From Astrocystis sublimbata (Eukaryota; Ascomycota; Sordariomycetes; Xylariales; Xylariaceae), in contig JAJNNY010000010.1 of NCBI GenBank assembly GCA_022453515.1, positions 744,001-808,000 on the forward strand: DNA of 64,000 bases. Reading direction: 5' to 3'. This document shows positions 11,489 through 22,797 of the stretch, piece by piece. The position numbers and the translations under genes were made by a program. Position 1 is the first letter of the stretch, and each line of letters starts with the position of its first letter. The notes under the pieces are model-generated. The model was not told the DNA's origin. It searched no databases and saw only the letters and a program-made list of their open reading frames with translations.

Positions 11489-12647
11489 TTTTGGTAGATG
11501 TATTCTTCTCTTGCTTCGGAATTATGAGGTGGTATTTCGACTAGATTGCGCAAGGCTTCGGTATAGTGAGGTGTGGTTCTGTACTGGGTGGTATATTATT
11601 GTTTCAATATATAGATGAACCTGGAGTTCCGTGGTTTAAATTTCAACTTATAAATTCCACAGCATCCAATTCGTGTCAAGGATGACTACCAATTGACCAA
11701 TTACAACTCCCAAAGCCTACGGATTATTTACTGCATTACACGACTTTCTGGCGACATATAGGCGTCATCGCAGAAGCTATAGCTTCCATGACGCGTGGAG
11801 ACCCGATCCGGCGCGAAGATCCACATTGCCGTCAATCATTCGAATTCGCTCTACTTCAGAATGCAACAGCAACTCACTAAGACGAGACTAGGTTGTCTTG
11901 AACACTTTGAGCTTGTGCCTGACTACTGCTTGTTAGTCGACAATTTGAACTACTGAGGGAATCCCCAATTGACACAAGTTCTTACCTACCAGGCTTGCAT
12001 GTAACCTCAAACGAATGCACGCCAAGCAACGAGAGACATCTTGTACGGACGTATTCTCGATATAGGTAGGTACATTGGGAAGAAAGCCACCTCCCACTAT
12101 CACCTATCACACATATACATACGCATGATACATCTCGATCTTAACACGAATAAGCCGATAAGTTTGCGCAGCATGTTGCAAACGTTTTAGTCCAGCAAGA
12201 ACTACCTAACTACTTTTGCACCAAATTTTCTGATTGGATATAGCAGTATCAATATCTGTCTTTAATATACACACATACAGTCATCGAACGTATCGCCTCT
12301 CTTCTCCCCGAACATATATATATATACACACTTTCTCATAATACGTGTCATAGGCATGCAAGACACCAAAAAGGTATATCGCCTGTAAATAGGGGCAAAA
12401 GATAGCCTCGTAATAGGCACACACATATGAATAGCAGATTGGCAAATCTGGAATTCAGAATCTCCCATCCAACTCCAAACAAGAACTCGTATGAAGGTGA
12501 ATATAGCGATCTCCTTTTTAGATGCACCGCAAAAAGAACAACGCCATGCTACTCCTTTGAAAGTCAAGAAGAAGAAAAAGTAGAAGCCCCACGCTGATAA
12601 AGATAAGAAAACCAATGAATGATTAGTCGCAACAGATAGTCGTTTGT
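11489..12647. other. Intergenic and probable 3' UTR of the zinc-cluster gene
   Basis: AT-rich, with TATATATATACACA near 12317-12330 and an AGGTAGGTA word at 12064-12072. A 142-codon minus frame at 12262-12690 overlaps the end of the regulator gene in another frame and has no conserved features, so I treat it as UTR. Confidence 0.45.
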
Positions 12648-15600
12648 TTATACACCTCCAACTCCGTCTGAGAACAGCAAGAGTGGCCATTGCATCTGGG
12701 CCGAGGTTGTCATGGCCGGGTTGTTCATGCTCATTGTGCCCATATTGTTCATGCCGTTGACGCCGCCACCATTGTCGAGGATACTGCCCGACGGCCGGTG
12801 ATTATTCGCACCTCCCAGCGACATCAAAGCGTTTGCGCTATAACGGTCTTGATTGTCAACGACAGCTGCTGTCCAGTCATGCCACGTATTTCCGCCTGAC
12901 GACTGAGGCCGCCACATCATATCAGCCGGTTGCGTCAGCTGCGTGGCCTGTGTAGCAAAGTTGGCTAACGGGGTGTGGTCGGTGACATGTACTTGTGGGT
13001 GCTGCTGAGCCTGTGCTTGGGCATGGGCTTGGGCCTGTGCATGCGCCTGAGCCTGAACCTGAGCCTGGGCCTGTACTTGAGCTTGCGCTCGAGCCTGGGC
13101 TTCTGCATGTGCTTGTGCTTGTACCTGAGCGGTGGTGACTGACCCTGTTCCTTGTGGATATAAATAGGTGTTGTTGGCGCCATAGTTTATGTTGTTGCCG
13201 TTGGGCGTGTGTGTAGGCGCATCAGCATAGCTGAGAGGTTGGAAGGTATTAGAATCCGCTGTAGTGGTTTCCGTATAATAATTAGTGTTGTTTGAAGACA
13301 TTGTATGTTCCTTAGGATCATTGACTCGCTCAGGCGTATTATTGAGATTCGTGTTCGAATTTGAGTTGATCGACATGTTTGTATACGAAGGGGAGTGAGA
13401 TTCGCGCTTAACCGCTTCTTGCGAATGAGGCTGAGATCGTAGCGAGGATCCATTCCTAGTACCCTGAAGACAATCTCGCTCGATCCAGGCTATTGTGCGG
13501 TCGATGATTGTGCAGACCGCATCTCGTAGGCGAAGGCCAGAACCTAGCATTGTACTTAGTAATGTGTGCCAAAAACCGTTGTCAGAAAACTCACCCATCA
13601 AGGTGCCAGTCTCGGCAAGAATCATGAGCCATGCTTGCATATCCTCACGAAGGGTTTGCACTTCGGCAGCGGTTGTTTCATGTCTCCTTTCCCAGTGTGC
13701 CACCAAGTCGGAGAAGATAGCTGCGACATACACCGCATTACAGTACCATGTCGTGTCAAGACATTTAAGCTTGTATAGTCTCCGTGCATGCTGGAGCATG
13801 GCTTTGGAAGTTTCTTCGCATATACGAGTGTTCATAGCCAATATCTCTGGGTCATCGGTAGCAGCCACTGAGGGGTGCCTCAAACACAGTCGGAATTCCA
13901 ATGCTGATACATCGGCATAGATGGCCGACATCCTCGTTTCCTGACCGGGCGAATTTACATCTCCTATTCTCAACCCTTCAGGAAGATGGTCACGCCAAGA
14001 CTGTAGTTGTTTCTCGAGACCCTCGACTATAGCAAGATATCTCTTTGGGTCCTTCTTCGCGCAGTAAATGTCGGCGAACATTTCAAGGTACAAAGTACTC
14101 ATCCTTGAAGATGCGACACCTATCTCATAGTCGCAGCGGCCGGGTATCGAAGTGTCCACGCCGTCCTCAGTCAACTGTTCATCGGGAATAATCTGCGGGA
14201 ATTCGACATCCATATCTTCCAATCTGATCGGCATTGGTCTTCCCATCCGTCCATTTAGCACGACTGATGTTGAGAGAATAACCCACCATACCCGTTTCCG
14301 AAGCTCATTTTCGAGATTGGTGGCCTCGCCAGGCTTCTTCCAAGACCTGTGAAGACCCATCTCAATCGCCGAGGTTACGGCGTACGATGCCAGTATGCTG
14401 CTGGAATCAGGTTTGGGGAAACGCATCGTGTGAGTAACCAACATGGACAATGCCTGCATATTCTTCAGGTTCCTGCTAGTTGTCAGGTGGAAGAATTTGC
14501 TCAGCCCAAAATGATAATGCTTATTAGACAAATCGTTCAAATGGGCTCTTTGCTCGGCTGATTGTTCTCGATTCCTGATACCATATTGAAGGTAGATGGC
14601 GGCGAACACCATGTGAATCATAACCTCATCAGCGGGAATCAGAGGGTAGCTCGGGTTATCGTAATGTTGCCCCAGCTAGACAAGGGATTAGTTTCACAGT
14701 GCAAGATGCGTGGAACGAGGACGGTTCACTCACAAGCGTCATGAAGCTGGGTTTGTGAAGCACGGGGTGGAAGGGGTGAATCATGACAAAATACCACTCG
14801 GCATAATTGAAGGCATCCTGTCTATTGGGTAGTTTGACGGCAAGAGGTTGGTTGATGTTCATGGCGGACTGCAGCAGCGCCTGCACAGATTTGTTGTACA
14901 GCGAGGAGCCGTGAGCCGATGGGGGAGGCTCGTCCATATCAGGCACATCCAACGATCCGATATCAATGGTGCTCCCAAGGATGGATAGGGTCGTCCCCTT
15001 GATGGAGCTCAAGGGGGCCTGATCAGTACCTACACCAAGATGGGCATCGGCGGGTCGCGAAGCGACGGTGCTGTGAGAACTGGCGGCCATAGACACGGTG
15101 GCCGGTTCATCTTTGGACCAGACTGGTGGACCTGGCCGAGACCAAGAGTCGTTTACAGTCGCTTCGGCCTGGGGAGTGGGCGTCGACGCAGATGTGTCAT
15201 TGTCATTATCATTGCCATCGACACTACCATCGGCGGGCGGGTCGGCAGGGAACGAGGTTGAATGCCATGGTTTCACATCGATACCGGTATTCTGGAGTTT
15301 CCTCTCTAGATCACGTATGTGATTAATCATGCCATTCTTCTCGCGCTCGAGTTCCTGTATGTATCCTCGACGTTCCGTCCGGCCGGAAACCCGATCGGTA
15401 ACGTAGCATTCGAGATTTTGGTTGATACAGTGGGAGCAGCCTTCGGGGAGAGCATCGCAGCGGATCTTGCGGACCTAAGAGCAGCTGCATCAGACACGGA
15501 TGACAGGCAAGTAGATTGTTGGAGTGCAAAGAACATAGACTCTACAGGAAAAAAAGGGGCAGCGAGCCGAGACATGACCGAAGCCTAGGCTGAGACAGTG

Positions 15601-16154
15601 AGTGAGTGCACTTGCACGCGACACTGGCCCTAGGTAGCGACAGCGACAAAGATAGAAACAGGGACAGAGACAACTGGTTCCATCCTGAGACACCAGTCTC
15701 ACAGAGATCATCGCGAATCAACGGTGTCTCAATCTAGTCCCAACCGACCTCCCATTGTCGCGAGATCCAGTCATCGCCACGCCAGCCGAGGGCAGACGAA
15801 ATGGACATCTTCCTGACGGTCGAGACTTGAACTCAAGTCCACCAGCACGGCCATGCGTCCCTTGATATGTGATCTTGCATGTGTATATGTGTATATATAT
15901 GTAACGAAGCTGAGACAGGCAGACACACAACGCACCTTGCAGCGGTCGCAGGCCTGTCCGGTGCGGGTGTAGGACTGGAGCTTGCTCTTGACGACGCTGG
16001 AGAAGTCGGCGCGACCAGGGCGCTCGCCGCGATCGAGACGCGGCAGTTTGCATTTGGAGGAGTTGGGTGTCGTCGACGCCGCATGGTCAGAGCCCGAGCC
16101 GTCGGCGGCAATATCCGCCTCGCCAGGCCGCTTCGGCGGACGGCCTGGAGGCAT
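12648..16154 (-). CDS. Zn(II)2Cys6 transcription factor with fungal-specific TF domain, 978 aa
   Basis: Exons 16154-15936, 15474-14734, 14675-13595 and 13543-12648, all in phase. The binuclear zinc cluster is split by the first intron: Cys69, 72, 79, 86, 89, 96 (CX2CX6CX6CX2CX6C). A linker and short coiled coil follow (RRGYIQELEREKNGM). The fungal_trans region starts around residue 290 (NYAEWYFVMIHPFHPVLHKPSF) and includes RKRVWWVILSTSVVLNGRMGRP. The C-terminal third is Asn/Ser-rich and then carries a long Gln/Ala tract, likely a flexible activation region. Intron 1 is 461 bases, long for this window, and could hide a small exon. Intron 3 is 51 bases, free of stops and a multiple of three, so retention would add 17 codons. 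Target genes cannot be told from sequence. Confidence 0.88.
12998..13135 (-). repeat. Gln/Ala low-complexity coding tract in the zinc-cluster protein
   Basis: About 45 codons of alternating Gln-Ala with occasional His, Val, Glu and Arg, made from imperfect 6-base units (GCYCAG-type). Such dipeptide tracts are common in activation domains and length-variable between strains. Confidence 0.85.
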
Positions 16155-18532
16155 GACGGTATGTGCCGCTTCAGATAGGAGACGGAGGAAGCCGTTCGTT
16201 GGTCGAGGTGCCGGCGGATCGGTCGGCGGAGCCTATGTTCTTGTTCACGACTTATAAGCAACTCGTTCGGCGCTGCATATCTCTCTCTTCCTCTTTCGTT
16301 CTCCAAGAAGCGATTCGGCGGCGGCGGCTGCCAGAACACGCTACATGCGTACTTGTGCGGGCGGGTGGTTGTAAATTGGCGAATTGGCGAACTGGCGAGC
16401 TGGTAAATCGGAGAGTGAGGGAGAGTATCATTTGGAATGGCAGAAACCAGAAGGATGGAACTTGCCGCATGCAGCTTCAAAGAAGGATGCAGGGGCGTCG
16501 CTAGGGGAGCATGGGGGGGGAGGGTACGGAGGGGCCGCTGCAGGCTCGGCAGGTTAGGTACAGCGTCTTGAACTCTTGGCCCTGTCACCCAGGCGCGCCA
16601 GGTTCATCCAGGCAGAACCCAGGCGTGCCAGGCCCGCCAGGCCCGCCAGGCACACTAAGACAGACACCGACATGACCGACTTAGGCACTAAAAAAACCTC
16701 GCGGGCCTCGCTCTTAAGGTATCCGACCTACCTAGGGACGCGCATCTGGTACCACGTCATGGCCAATGAAAGAGTACCTTGCATCGCCAGCTAAGCATGG
16801 ACTACATGTGGCTAAATCAGACCGGTTGATACAGTAGAATGAAATCCAGCATGCATGGGCTACGAGAACGAGTAGACATTTACTCACCTCTCGTACTTGG
16901 CTCGCTTGGTACTTTAGTATCTACTAGGTAGATTCTTGGTAAGTAGGCTGTGCTGGATCGCTGGGGTGAGCTTGCCGAGAGAATTATTCTGTCAGTATAA
17001 GCAATTAACCTTAACTCTCTACCCATAGTGGTAATAACCTTAACCAACCTTATTTTGCTTCCATTCCGAATCCATCGCGGGCTTCCACCCGGGCCGTGGT
17101 GCGGTACCTGCGGTACCTACCTACATAGACCTACTATTAGTCCAGGGCGCCATTCCATTCTACACTGAGTTTGCGCCGCGGGGTCGACGACCAGACTGCC
17201 TAGTGGTAGGTAGGTACCTCTGTATCTACTACAGTAGTATAATCGGAGGTATAATCGCTGCGTGCTTCGCTGCGGGTCCGACATTACTAAGTGCATCATC
17301 ATAACGTACTCATCCATGGATATCAGAGTTCTCATATCATGTTGAAATGCAGTCAGTCGACCTTTCCAGGTCTAATCCACGTTGCAATCCCGTACCCATA
17401 CTGCACATGGGCTATGATAAGACGACCGGGTATATGTGTATTTATATCCAACCCTTCCATAATTACAGTAAAGCGTTGTCCTTACGTAAGGTAAGGTTAC
17501 CTAGGCAATGCTGGCCAAGATGACTTGCATGCGCGCGGGTGCCGAGGTAAGCAGATTGCTCGTCATCTGAGTAAACGCACGTTCTTTCTTTTGCCCTTTC
17601 CAAGTGTTCGCGACTTTGCTGCGGCTATCGTGTAGTAGCTGAGGAAACTACTAGACTAAAAACGCGCCATTCCTGCCAACCCGTTCAATGCAGGCTAGGA
17701 GGTAACTTACTGTACTGAGGCTTAGCCTTCGCCTTCTCAACCGCGACAGCACACATCCCTACATAATCCATGGCACATGGGCAGAGCGAGAGGTACTCCG
17801 TAAGTCCGTTCTCCCTGGACCTGGGGCGTGGTCCGCGTGGATGGCAACACATGGGGACATGAGAGGATATGGCAGCGAGAAACGAATTGGGCCTGATGGG
17901 TAACACAAACGAAACAAATCAAATCCACAAACGACGTGGGATAATAGTATGTACATCAGCAAACATGATCCCTGGGATAAATGATCAATAAGTTGCTGCT
18001 GTGCATGGCAGCATGTGTTGGTGACCATCCCAACGACGAAAGTTTAAGACGAAATGCGGCGGGACCATGCCATCCTCATTGGCCATCACTGCATTGGTAC
18101 GACAGAAGTCCACAAACACTATCGCAAGACCTCGTCGTCCAATCCACCAACGCAATGAAAGCGCAAGGTACGCCGACTGCATTGGCACATGGGTTTTGAT
18201 GACGCGCCAAAGTCACAACCCGACCAACCTTCCGCCCCGACAATACTGGCTTGGAGTTAGTTGACCAAATTTGTGCACATGGGTTGGTTGAGTAGTTACA
18301 TTATACATTTCAGGCCGAACTGTACCCCGATGATCCCCCAAGAACGAATGGACCGATAGACAAGGAGAAATTTATGACCTATATGCCTCTGTCGATCTGA
18401 CTATCCCTGTTACATGTAGCGTGAGATCGTCTAACAGCATGCTAACTATCCAACTAAACAACGAAATGCCGCTAGCCAACTAAGACATATTGATCGGTTT
18501 GACCAGAGCTTTTATTATTTACAGTTGCCGCA
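16155..18532. other. Intergenic, 2.4 kb
   Basis: Upstream region of the zinc-cluster gene (GC-rich to about 16700) followed by AT-leaning DNA. It holds the CCAGG array at 16589-16652 and a cluster of TACCTACC/GGTAGGTA words at 16726-17217. No credible gene was found on either strand. Confidence 0.5.
16589..16652. repeat. Array of seven CCAGG words spaced 9-11 bases
   Basis: CCAGG starts at 16589, 16598, 16608, 16619, 16628, 16637 and 16646, with GCC/CGCC between copies. The spacing is close to one helical turn. It lies about 440 bases upstream of the zinc-cluster start codon. Confidence 0.75.
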
Positions 18533-20165
18533 TCATTCACCTGCTGCCCACTCAACACGGCAAGGATATCCATTGACAGGATGTTGTCCCCCTGAGTCGG
18601 TCTGATACGCTCTGTCCCCACGAACAGTCACAATCGGCTTGCCAAAGATAACTCTCTTCATCCTGAAGGACTTCAAATTCCGTATAGGCGTCCTTGATCT
18701 CGAATTCCTGACACGTCAGGATAATCGCGACTTTCAGTTCATTCCACACCAAAGTCTGTCCAATACAGTTCCTCGGACCCTGCTTAAAGGGGCGATACGC
18801 AGCTTGGTTCGCATACAACACATGATCGGGACCAACGAGAAACCGCTCAGGGAGGAATTCGTCTGGCCTTGGCTATACACGTGGATTAAAGTGCAGTGCC
18901 TGGTGCACCACATTCGCGCCAGCGTAGTCCATGGGCTGCTTATTACCTAGGAAGTCGGTGATGGCGACTCCCGCAACTCCGGAGCGCACTGTTCCAACCG
19001 GCGCATATACGCGGAGCGTTTCCTTGATGACAACTAATGTCAACTTGTATCTGTTTAGCAGACTCGGATTTTCCTTGAGAAGAGTAGCCGCAGCGCTAGT
19101 GTTGGCCCCAAAAACATCATCGTGCTCTTTTCACACTTTTCGGAGCCAGTCAGGGTGCTTGGAAAGCATATGAAAGACGTATACTAGGGTTGAAGCAGTG
19201 GAGTCGGTGCCTGCGAACAGGAACAGGCGGATTTGCGACGCTGCATACGTCGCAAATCTCTCGTTGATCACATTTTTGCTAACACAGTTCGAGCCTTGTT
19301 GCTCATCGATATAGGCTTCAAGGGCAAGAGTAGTGGCAGACTTGATTGTTTTGGGTTTTTGCTGCTCCGTCTCGGAGTTCCTTTCCTCCTTGGTCTCCTA
19401 AAAGCGTTTATCGAGCTCTGTCCGAAGATAGGAATTTATAACATACTCGTTGTACTCTTGAACAAAAGGTCGAAGAGGATTCACGAGCACCCGTGGATCC
19501 CAGAAAGAATGCCAGCTCAAGATGCGGTTGAGCGCAGTCGGAAGTACATGAGAGGCTCGCTGATATTTCGAATCGTCATCCCTACACTGGTGAGTACGGT
19601 TAGGCATGTCCGTTGGGAAACACTTACAGAGTGACCCTAAGGATAGTCTCTGTACTTAATTTTGTCGTCAGCTCGTCAAGCGATACCATTCCGTTGCCGA
19701 TGCCCTGGATCAGCTTTTCTCGAAATATAAGAACGGAATCAACAACATGAGACACATTATTTAACATGGCTCCCGTGCTGAATCCAGGGTTGAAAAGAGA
19801 TCTCCAATATTTCCATTCATCGCCGTTCATTGAGATAAAAGAAGGTCCGCCCGTAACTGGTTGCATTGACGTAGCAGATACAGTCGGTTTTGGTAGATTG
19901 ATCTTGTTGCAGATTTGACTGATGTTTTCAGGACCAAACACGCTGAAGAGTGCTGGGACGATTTCAAACTTCGTTAAACATGTGCAAATGCCTTTTCATG
20001 GATATAATATATGAAAATACTAATTATCTACGGGCATATCGAAAAATGCAAGGACAGTTAACTCGCTCGATTACTCTAATCTAACCTATGCGTACGTTTT
20101 GATCTGCACTGGAATATCTTACCTCTGCTGTGTTATCCAGCCAATAGGGTGATATGGACGCTCAT
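18533..20165 (-). pseudogene. Cytochrome P450 pseudogene
   Basis: A P450 can be followed over 1.6 kb on the minus strand. It keeps the I-helix AGTDST, the ExxR helix KETLRVYAP, PRPDEFLPERF and the heme loop FKQGPRNCIG. The same frame has three stops: TAG at 19398-19400, TGA at 19131-19133 (where Arg is expected) and TAG at 18873-18875 (where Trp is expected before PRPDEF). Near 18650 the frame is also lost: the expected C-terminus (FGKPIVTV...GDRAYQT...GYPCRV) continues in another frame to the TGA at 18533. The N-terminal part at 19624-19941 lies beyond a plausible intron. Near 20145-20165 a further stop is likely. The stops fit G:C to A:T changes, as produced by RIP, but that is not proof. 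Confidence 0.85.
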
Positions 20166-20827
20166 GATTTTGCTGCGCCGAGTTTATATCCGGCCAACTT
20201 CAAGCGTGGAGCGGGTACGTGATGCTTAGGAAACTTTGCTGTGATGCAAATCATAGAGAAGTGTACTTCATATTTGCATACCTAGACTACCTATGTACTT
20301 ATAAATAACTCTTGGGGGACCAGGTGCAATTGACCCCACAGAAAGAGTGTAGGTAACGTAGCATGCAGAAAATAGAAAAGAAGTGAAGATTTCAAGAAGG
20401 ATGTAGAAATCATCTTTCTTATAAGCTGGGAATAGAAGGTGGTGAGGAGTGAGTGTGTGTGTGTGCAAGGAGAATATGTAATATCTGAAGGGAATGTAGG
20501 CTGTTCCGGCTGAAGATAGTACCTATATAAGTTGGCACAGCGACCGAGTAGCTATACGAGGAGAACCTGTAGGATCTGAGTTCATGCTACAGTATCGAAA
20601 TAACTGCTAACCTGGTATCTATGGGATGTAGGCTCTCTATATATACGCTCTCACATCTTCAGACTTAGCATCTTGAGTCAGCTCTCACGAGTTCTGGTAG
20701 GAGTTGGTGTGTGCGATCACCACATACAATAAGACCGACCCAGAACCATGAATTGGGTTAGACAAATTGTCAGCTAGGACGCAGAACGACGCCTAAGATC
20801 TGATTTCGAGAGTCGTCAGAGTCCCAA
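20166..20827. other. Intergenic
   Basis: Short frames only. A GTGTGTGTGTG run is at 20453-20463. No gene recognised. Confidence 0.45.
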
Positions 20828-21713
20828 CTAAGCGATCCAGTTCGTACTGATTCCACGCTTCCAGTCGATGCCGTAGTCATCGTGGCAGATATCGCCCCAG
20901 GTAGCCGCCTGTTCGGAGATGAAGAACTTGGCGCGGCCTTCGAAACCGCCCGTCGGGGTGTTGACACCATTGGTCGTGTCCAAGGTATCGTAATTCGCCG
21001 TGGCCTCTTCGGCCTTCTCCTTCTGGATGGAGAGACAGAACTCATACACTGCGCTCGCGGCATTGCTGGAGAAAGTTTTCGGGTCTTTCTCGCCGCAGAC
21101 GTCATTGTTCTTGCCAGATTTATCATTGAGGGCTTCAAGTTTGGCGTTGATATAGTACGTGGGGAATGAGCCCACGATACCGACGGCCAAACCCACCACG
21201 GCGCCACCAACAATGACTTGCTTCGAAACTTTGTAGTTCTATAATAATGATACAAGTGTCAAAACCTTCGCTAGTATGGCTTTACAAGGTTATAAACATG
21301 GAATCAAGCAAACATACCCCTGAGGTCAGGTAGCTTTCGAGTGAATTTGCAACGCCAGCGCAGGTACTAGTTGTCAAAGTCTTTGCAGCCGTGCCGAATG
21401 TGGTGAGTGAAGAGTAGGCTTTGCCCGCACAATCCGTGACCTTCGCACAGATGTCACGCTCCAGGAGGGTGCGATCGTCCATCCGTACATAATGCGCCGT
21501 GGGGGTGTAATTGCCACTTATTTCGACAACATCGACAGCATTATAGTCTGATTCGTAATACGGAATCATGACTTTAATAGTCTGCCCGGTTCCTTCAACG
21601 ACATATTGGGAATACAAACCCACAGGATGCGGCCCCTGTGGGAATGCTGATAACATGGACGTCGCAACGGCCATTGTGCGAATTGGGAAGAGTAGGAGGG
21701 AAGGAGCTCTCAT
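20828..21713 (-). CDS. Unrecognised protein with signal peptide and one internal membrane segment
   Basis: Exons 21713-21318 and 21238-20828 (GTATGT donor, TATAG acceptor) give 268 aa. I chose the ATG at 21713; the open frame continues upstream without another ATG. The N-terminus (MRAPSLLLFPIRTMAVATSM) looks like a signal peptide. The ectodomain of ~100 residues has an NYT glycosylation sequon and several cysteines (ERDICAKVTDCAG, STCAGVANS). A hydrophobic Gly/Val segment (VIVGGAVVGLAVGIVGSF) follows exon 2's start. The C-terminal part has CGEKDP, EFCLSI and GDICHDDYGIDW, and the chain ends WIA. I know no family. A secreted or type-I membrane protein is the likely picture. Confidence 0.7.
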
Positions 21714-21862
21714 CTTGAGTAGTGATAGGACTTGAGGATAGTAGTTCAATTCAAAGATGGGAAACAGAGATGGCTCAAAGCGAGTGATAGGGTTGAGATT
21801 AGGTGAGTGCCTTGGTGTATCGATACTTTGACCTCCAAAGCTGAGGGGGAAACGATCTATTT

Positions 21863-22174
21863 ATGCTTCGAGAGATATCGCCCATCAGTAGCTTCATGTG
21901 GGCATACACCTCCCAGATAGGATCTCACCATTTTCCGATGGAAATGGCGGGTGTCGATATAATAGCTGACGCTGCAGCTATTATGTGTGTTGGTAATCGG
22001 CCAACACTTGGAAGGCTAAGTAGCAAGGCAGTCGAGGCCTACATCACGATCCGAGGGAGGTGGCGGCAACCTGATCATATTACAGATGAAGCTATTGATG
22101 CGAACACTCCAATCGACTTTCATTCAGTATTACGAGGTTTATCCTCCATCGTGAAACCCCTTGCGTCCGATTAA
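21863..22174 (+). CDS. Doubtful 103-aa ORF
   Basis: An ATG-started frame on the plus strand between two minus-strand genes, encoding MLREISPISS... to ...IVKPLASD. No motif, intron or homology is recognised. It may be chance; it is listed because it is the only ATG frame over 100 codons in this gap. Confidence 0.15.
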   Translation: MLREISPISSFMWAYTSQIGSHHFPMEMAGVDIIADAAAIMCVGNRPTLGRLSSKAVEAYITIRGRWRQPDHITDEAIDANTPIDFHSVLRGLSSIVKPLASD

Positions 22175-22323
22175 GCAACAAAATTCTCATCAAGACGAGA
22201 GCTTTCCCAGTCCCCCTACTGGCACAGAAGCCGTTATTCAGAGAGATGACCGCACAACAGTTGCGGCCGGATGATTGCATGCATCATCATCATTTAATTT
22301 CATCCGACATACTGTATTACCAA

Positions 22324-22797
22324 TCAAGGCCGAACCTCTCGCTTCGGCCCTTTTGTCGAAACATCGCTGGAGTGATGTTGGTAAGCCCAAAGGTCGAAAA
22401 AGTAAGAGGCCATGCTCCACAAAGTCCACGACCATAGAACGATTAGAGCCAACAGAAAAGCAATCGTAACAGCTACCCAAAGTCTGACAAAGCTCCATTC
22501 GATTATGCCCTGAGTCTGTGCCGCAAGAAGCCCCCCGAAGCCCCACGAATAGATGTGTGTGAGCCAACAGGCATCCACAAGCATGATTGCGGAGATGGCG
22601 AGATAGAATATGGACTTGATAATCTTTTCTGGTCGCCCATCGGGCTTGGGGTAGTTGAAGGCGGTTGCTGGAGCGTACGAAACAAGGAGGTGGGTGAAGA
22701 TGGTGAATCCGGATAGTATGGTAAGACTGATAAAGATAAACACTCCAGGTTCTGGACAGACCGATGATTCGAAAATTACGGCAGTATCTGCAGCCAT
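22324..22797 (-). CDS. Small multi-pass membrane protein, 157 aa, unknown function
   Basis: A single-exon frame from the ATG at 22797. It has at least three hydrophobic segments: GVFIFISLTILSGFTIFTHL, IFYLAISAIMLVDACWL, and a long one from VRLWVAVTIAFLLALIVLW to MASYFF. The tail is polar (HHSSDVSTKGPKREVRP), probably cytosolic. No catalytic motif is seen. It lies on the same strand as the signal-peptide protein at 20.8-21.7 kb and the P450 relic, which may once have formed a small cluster. The family is unknown to me. Confidence 0.6.
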   Translation of the reverse strand: MAADTAVIFESSVCPEPGVFIFISLTILSGFTIFTHLLVSYAPATAFNYPKPDGRPEKIIKSIFYLAISAIMLVDACWLTHIYSWGFGGLLAAQTQGIIEWSFVRLWVAVTIAFLLALIVLWSWTLWSMASYFFDLWAYQHHSSDVSTKGPKREVRP

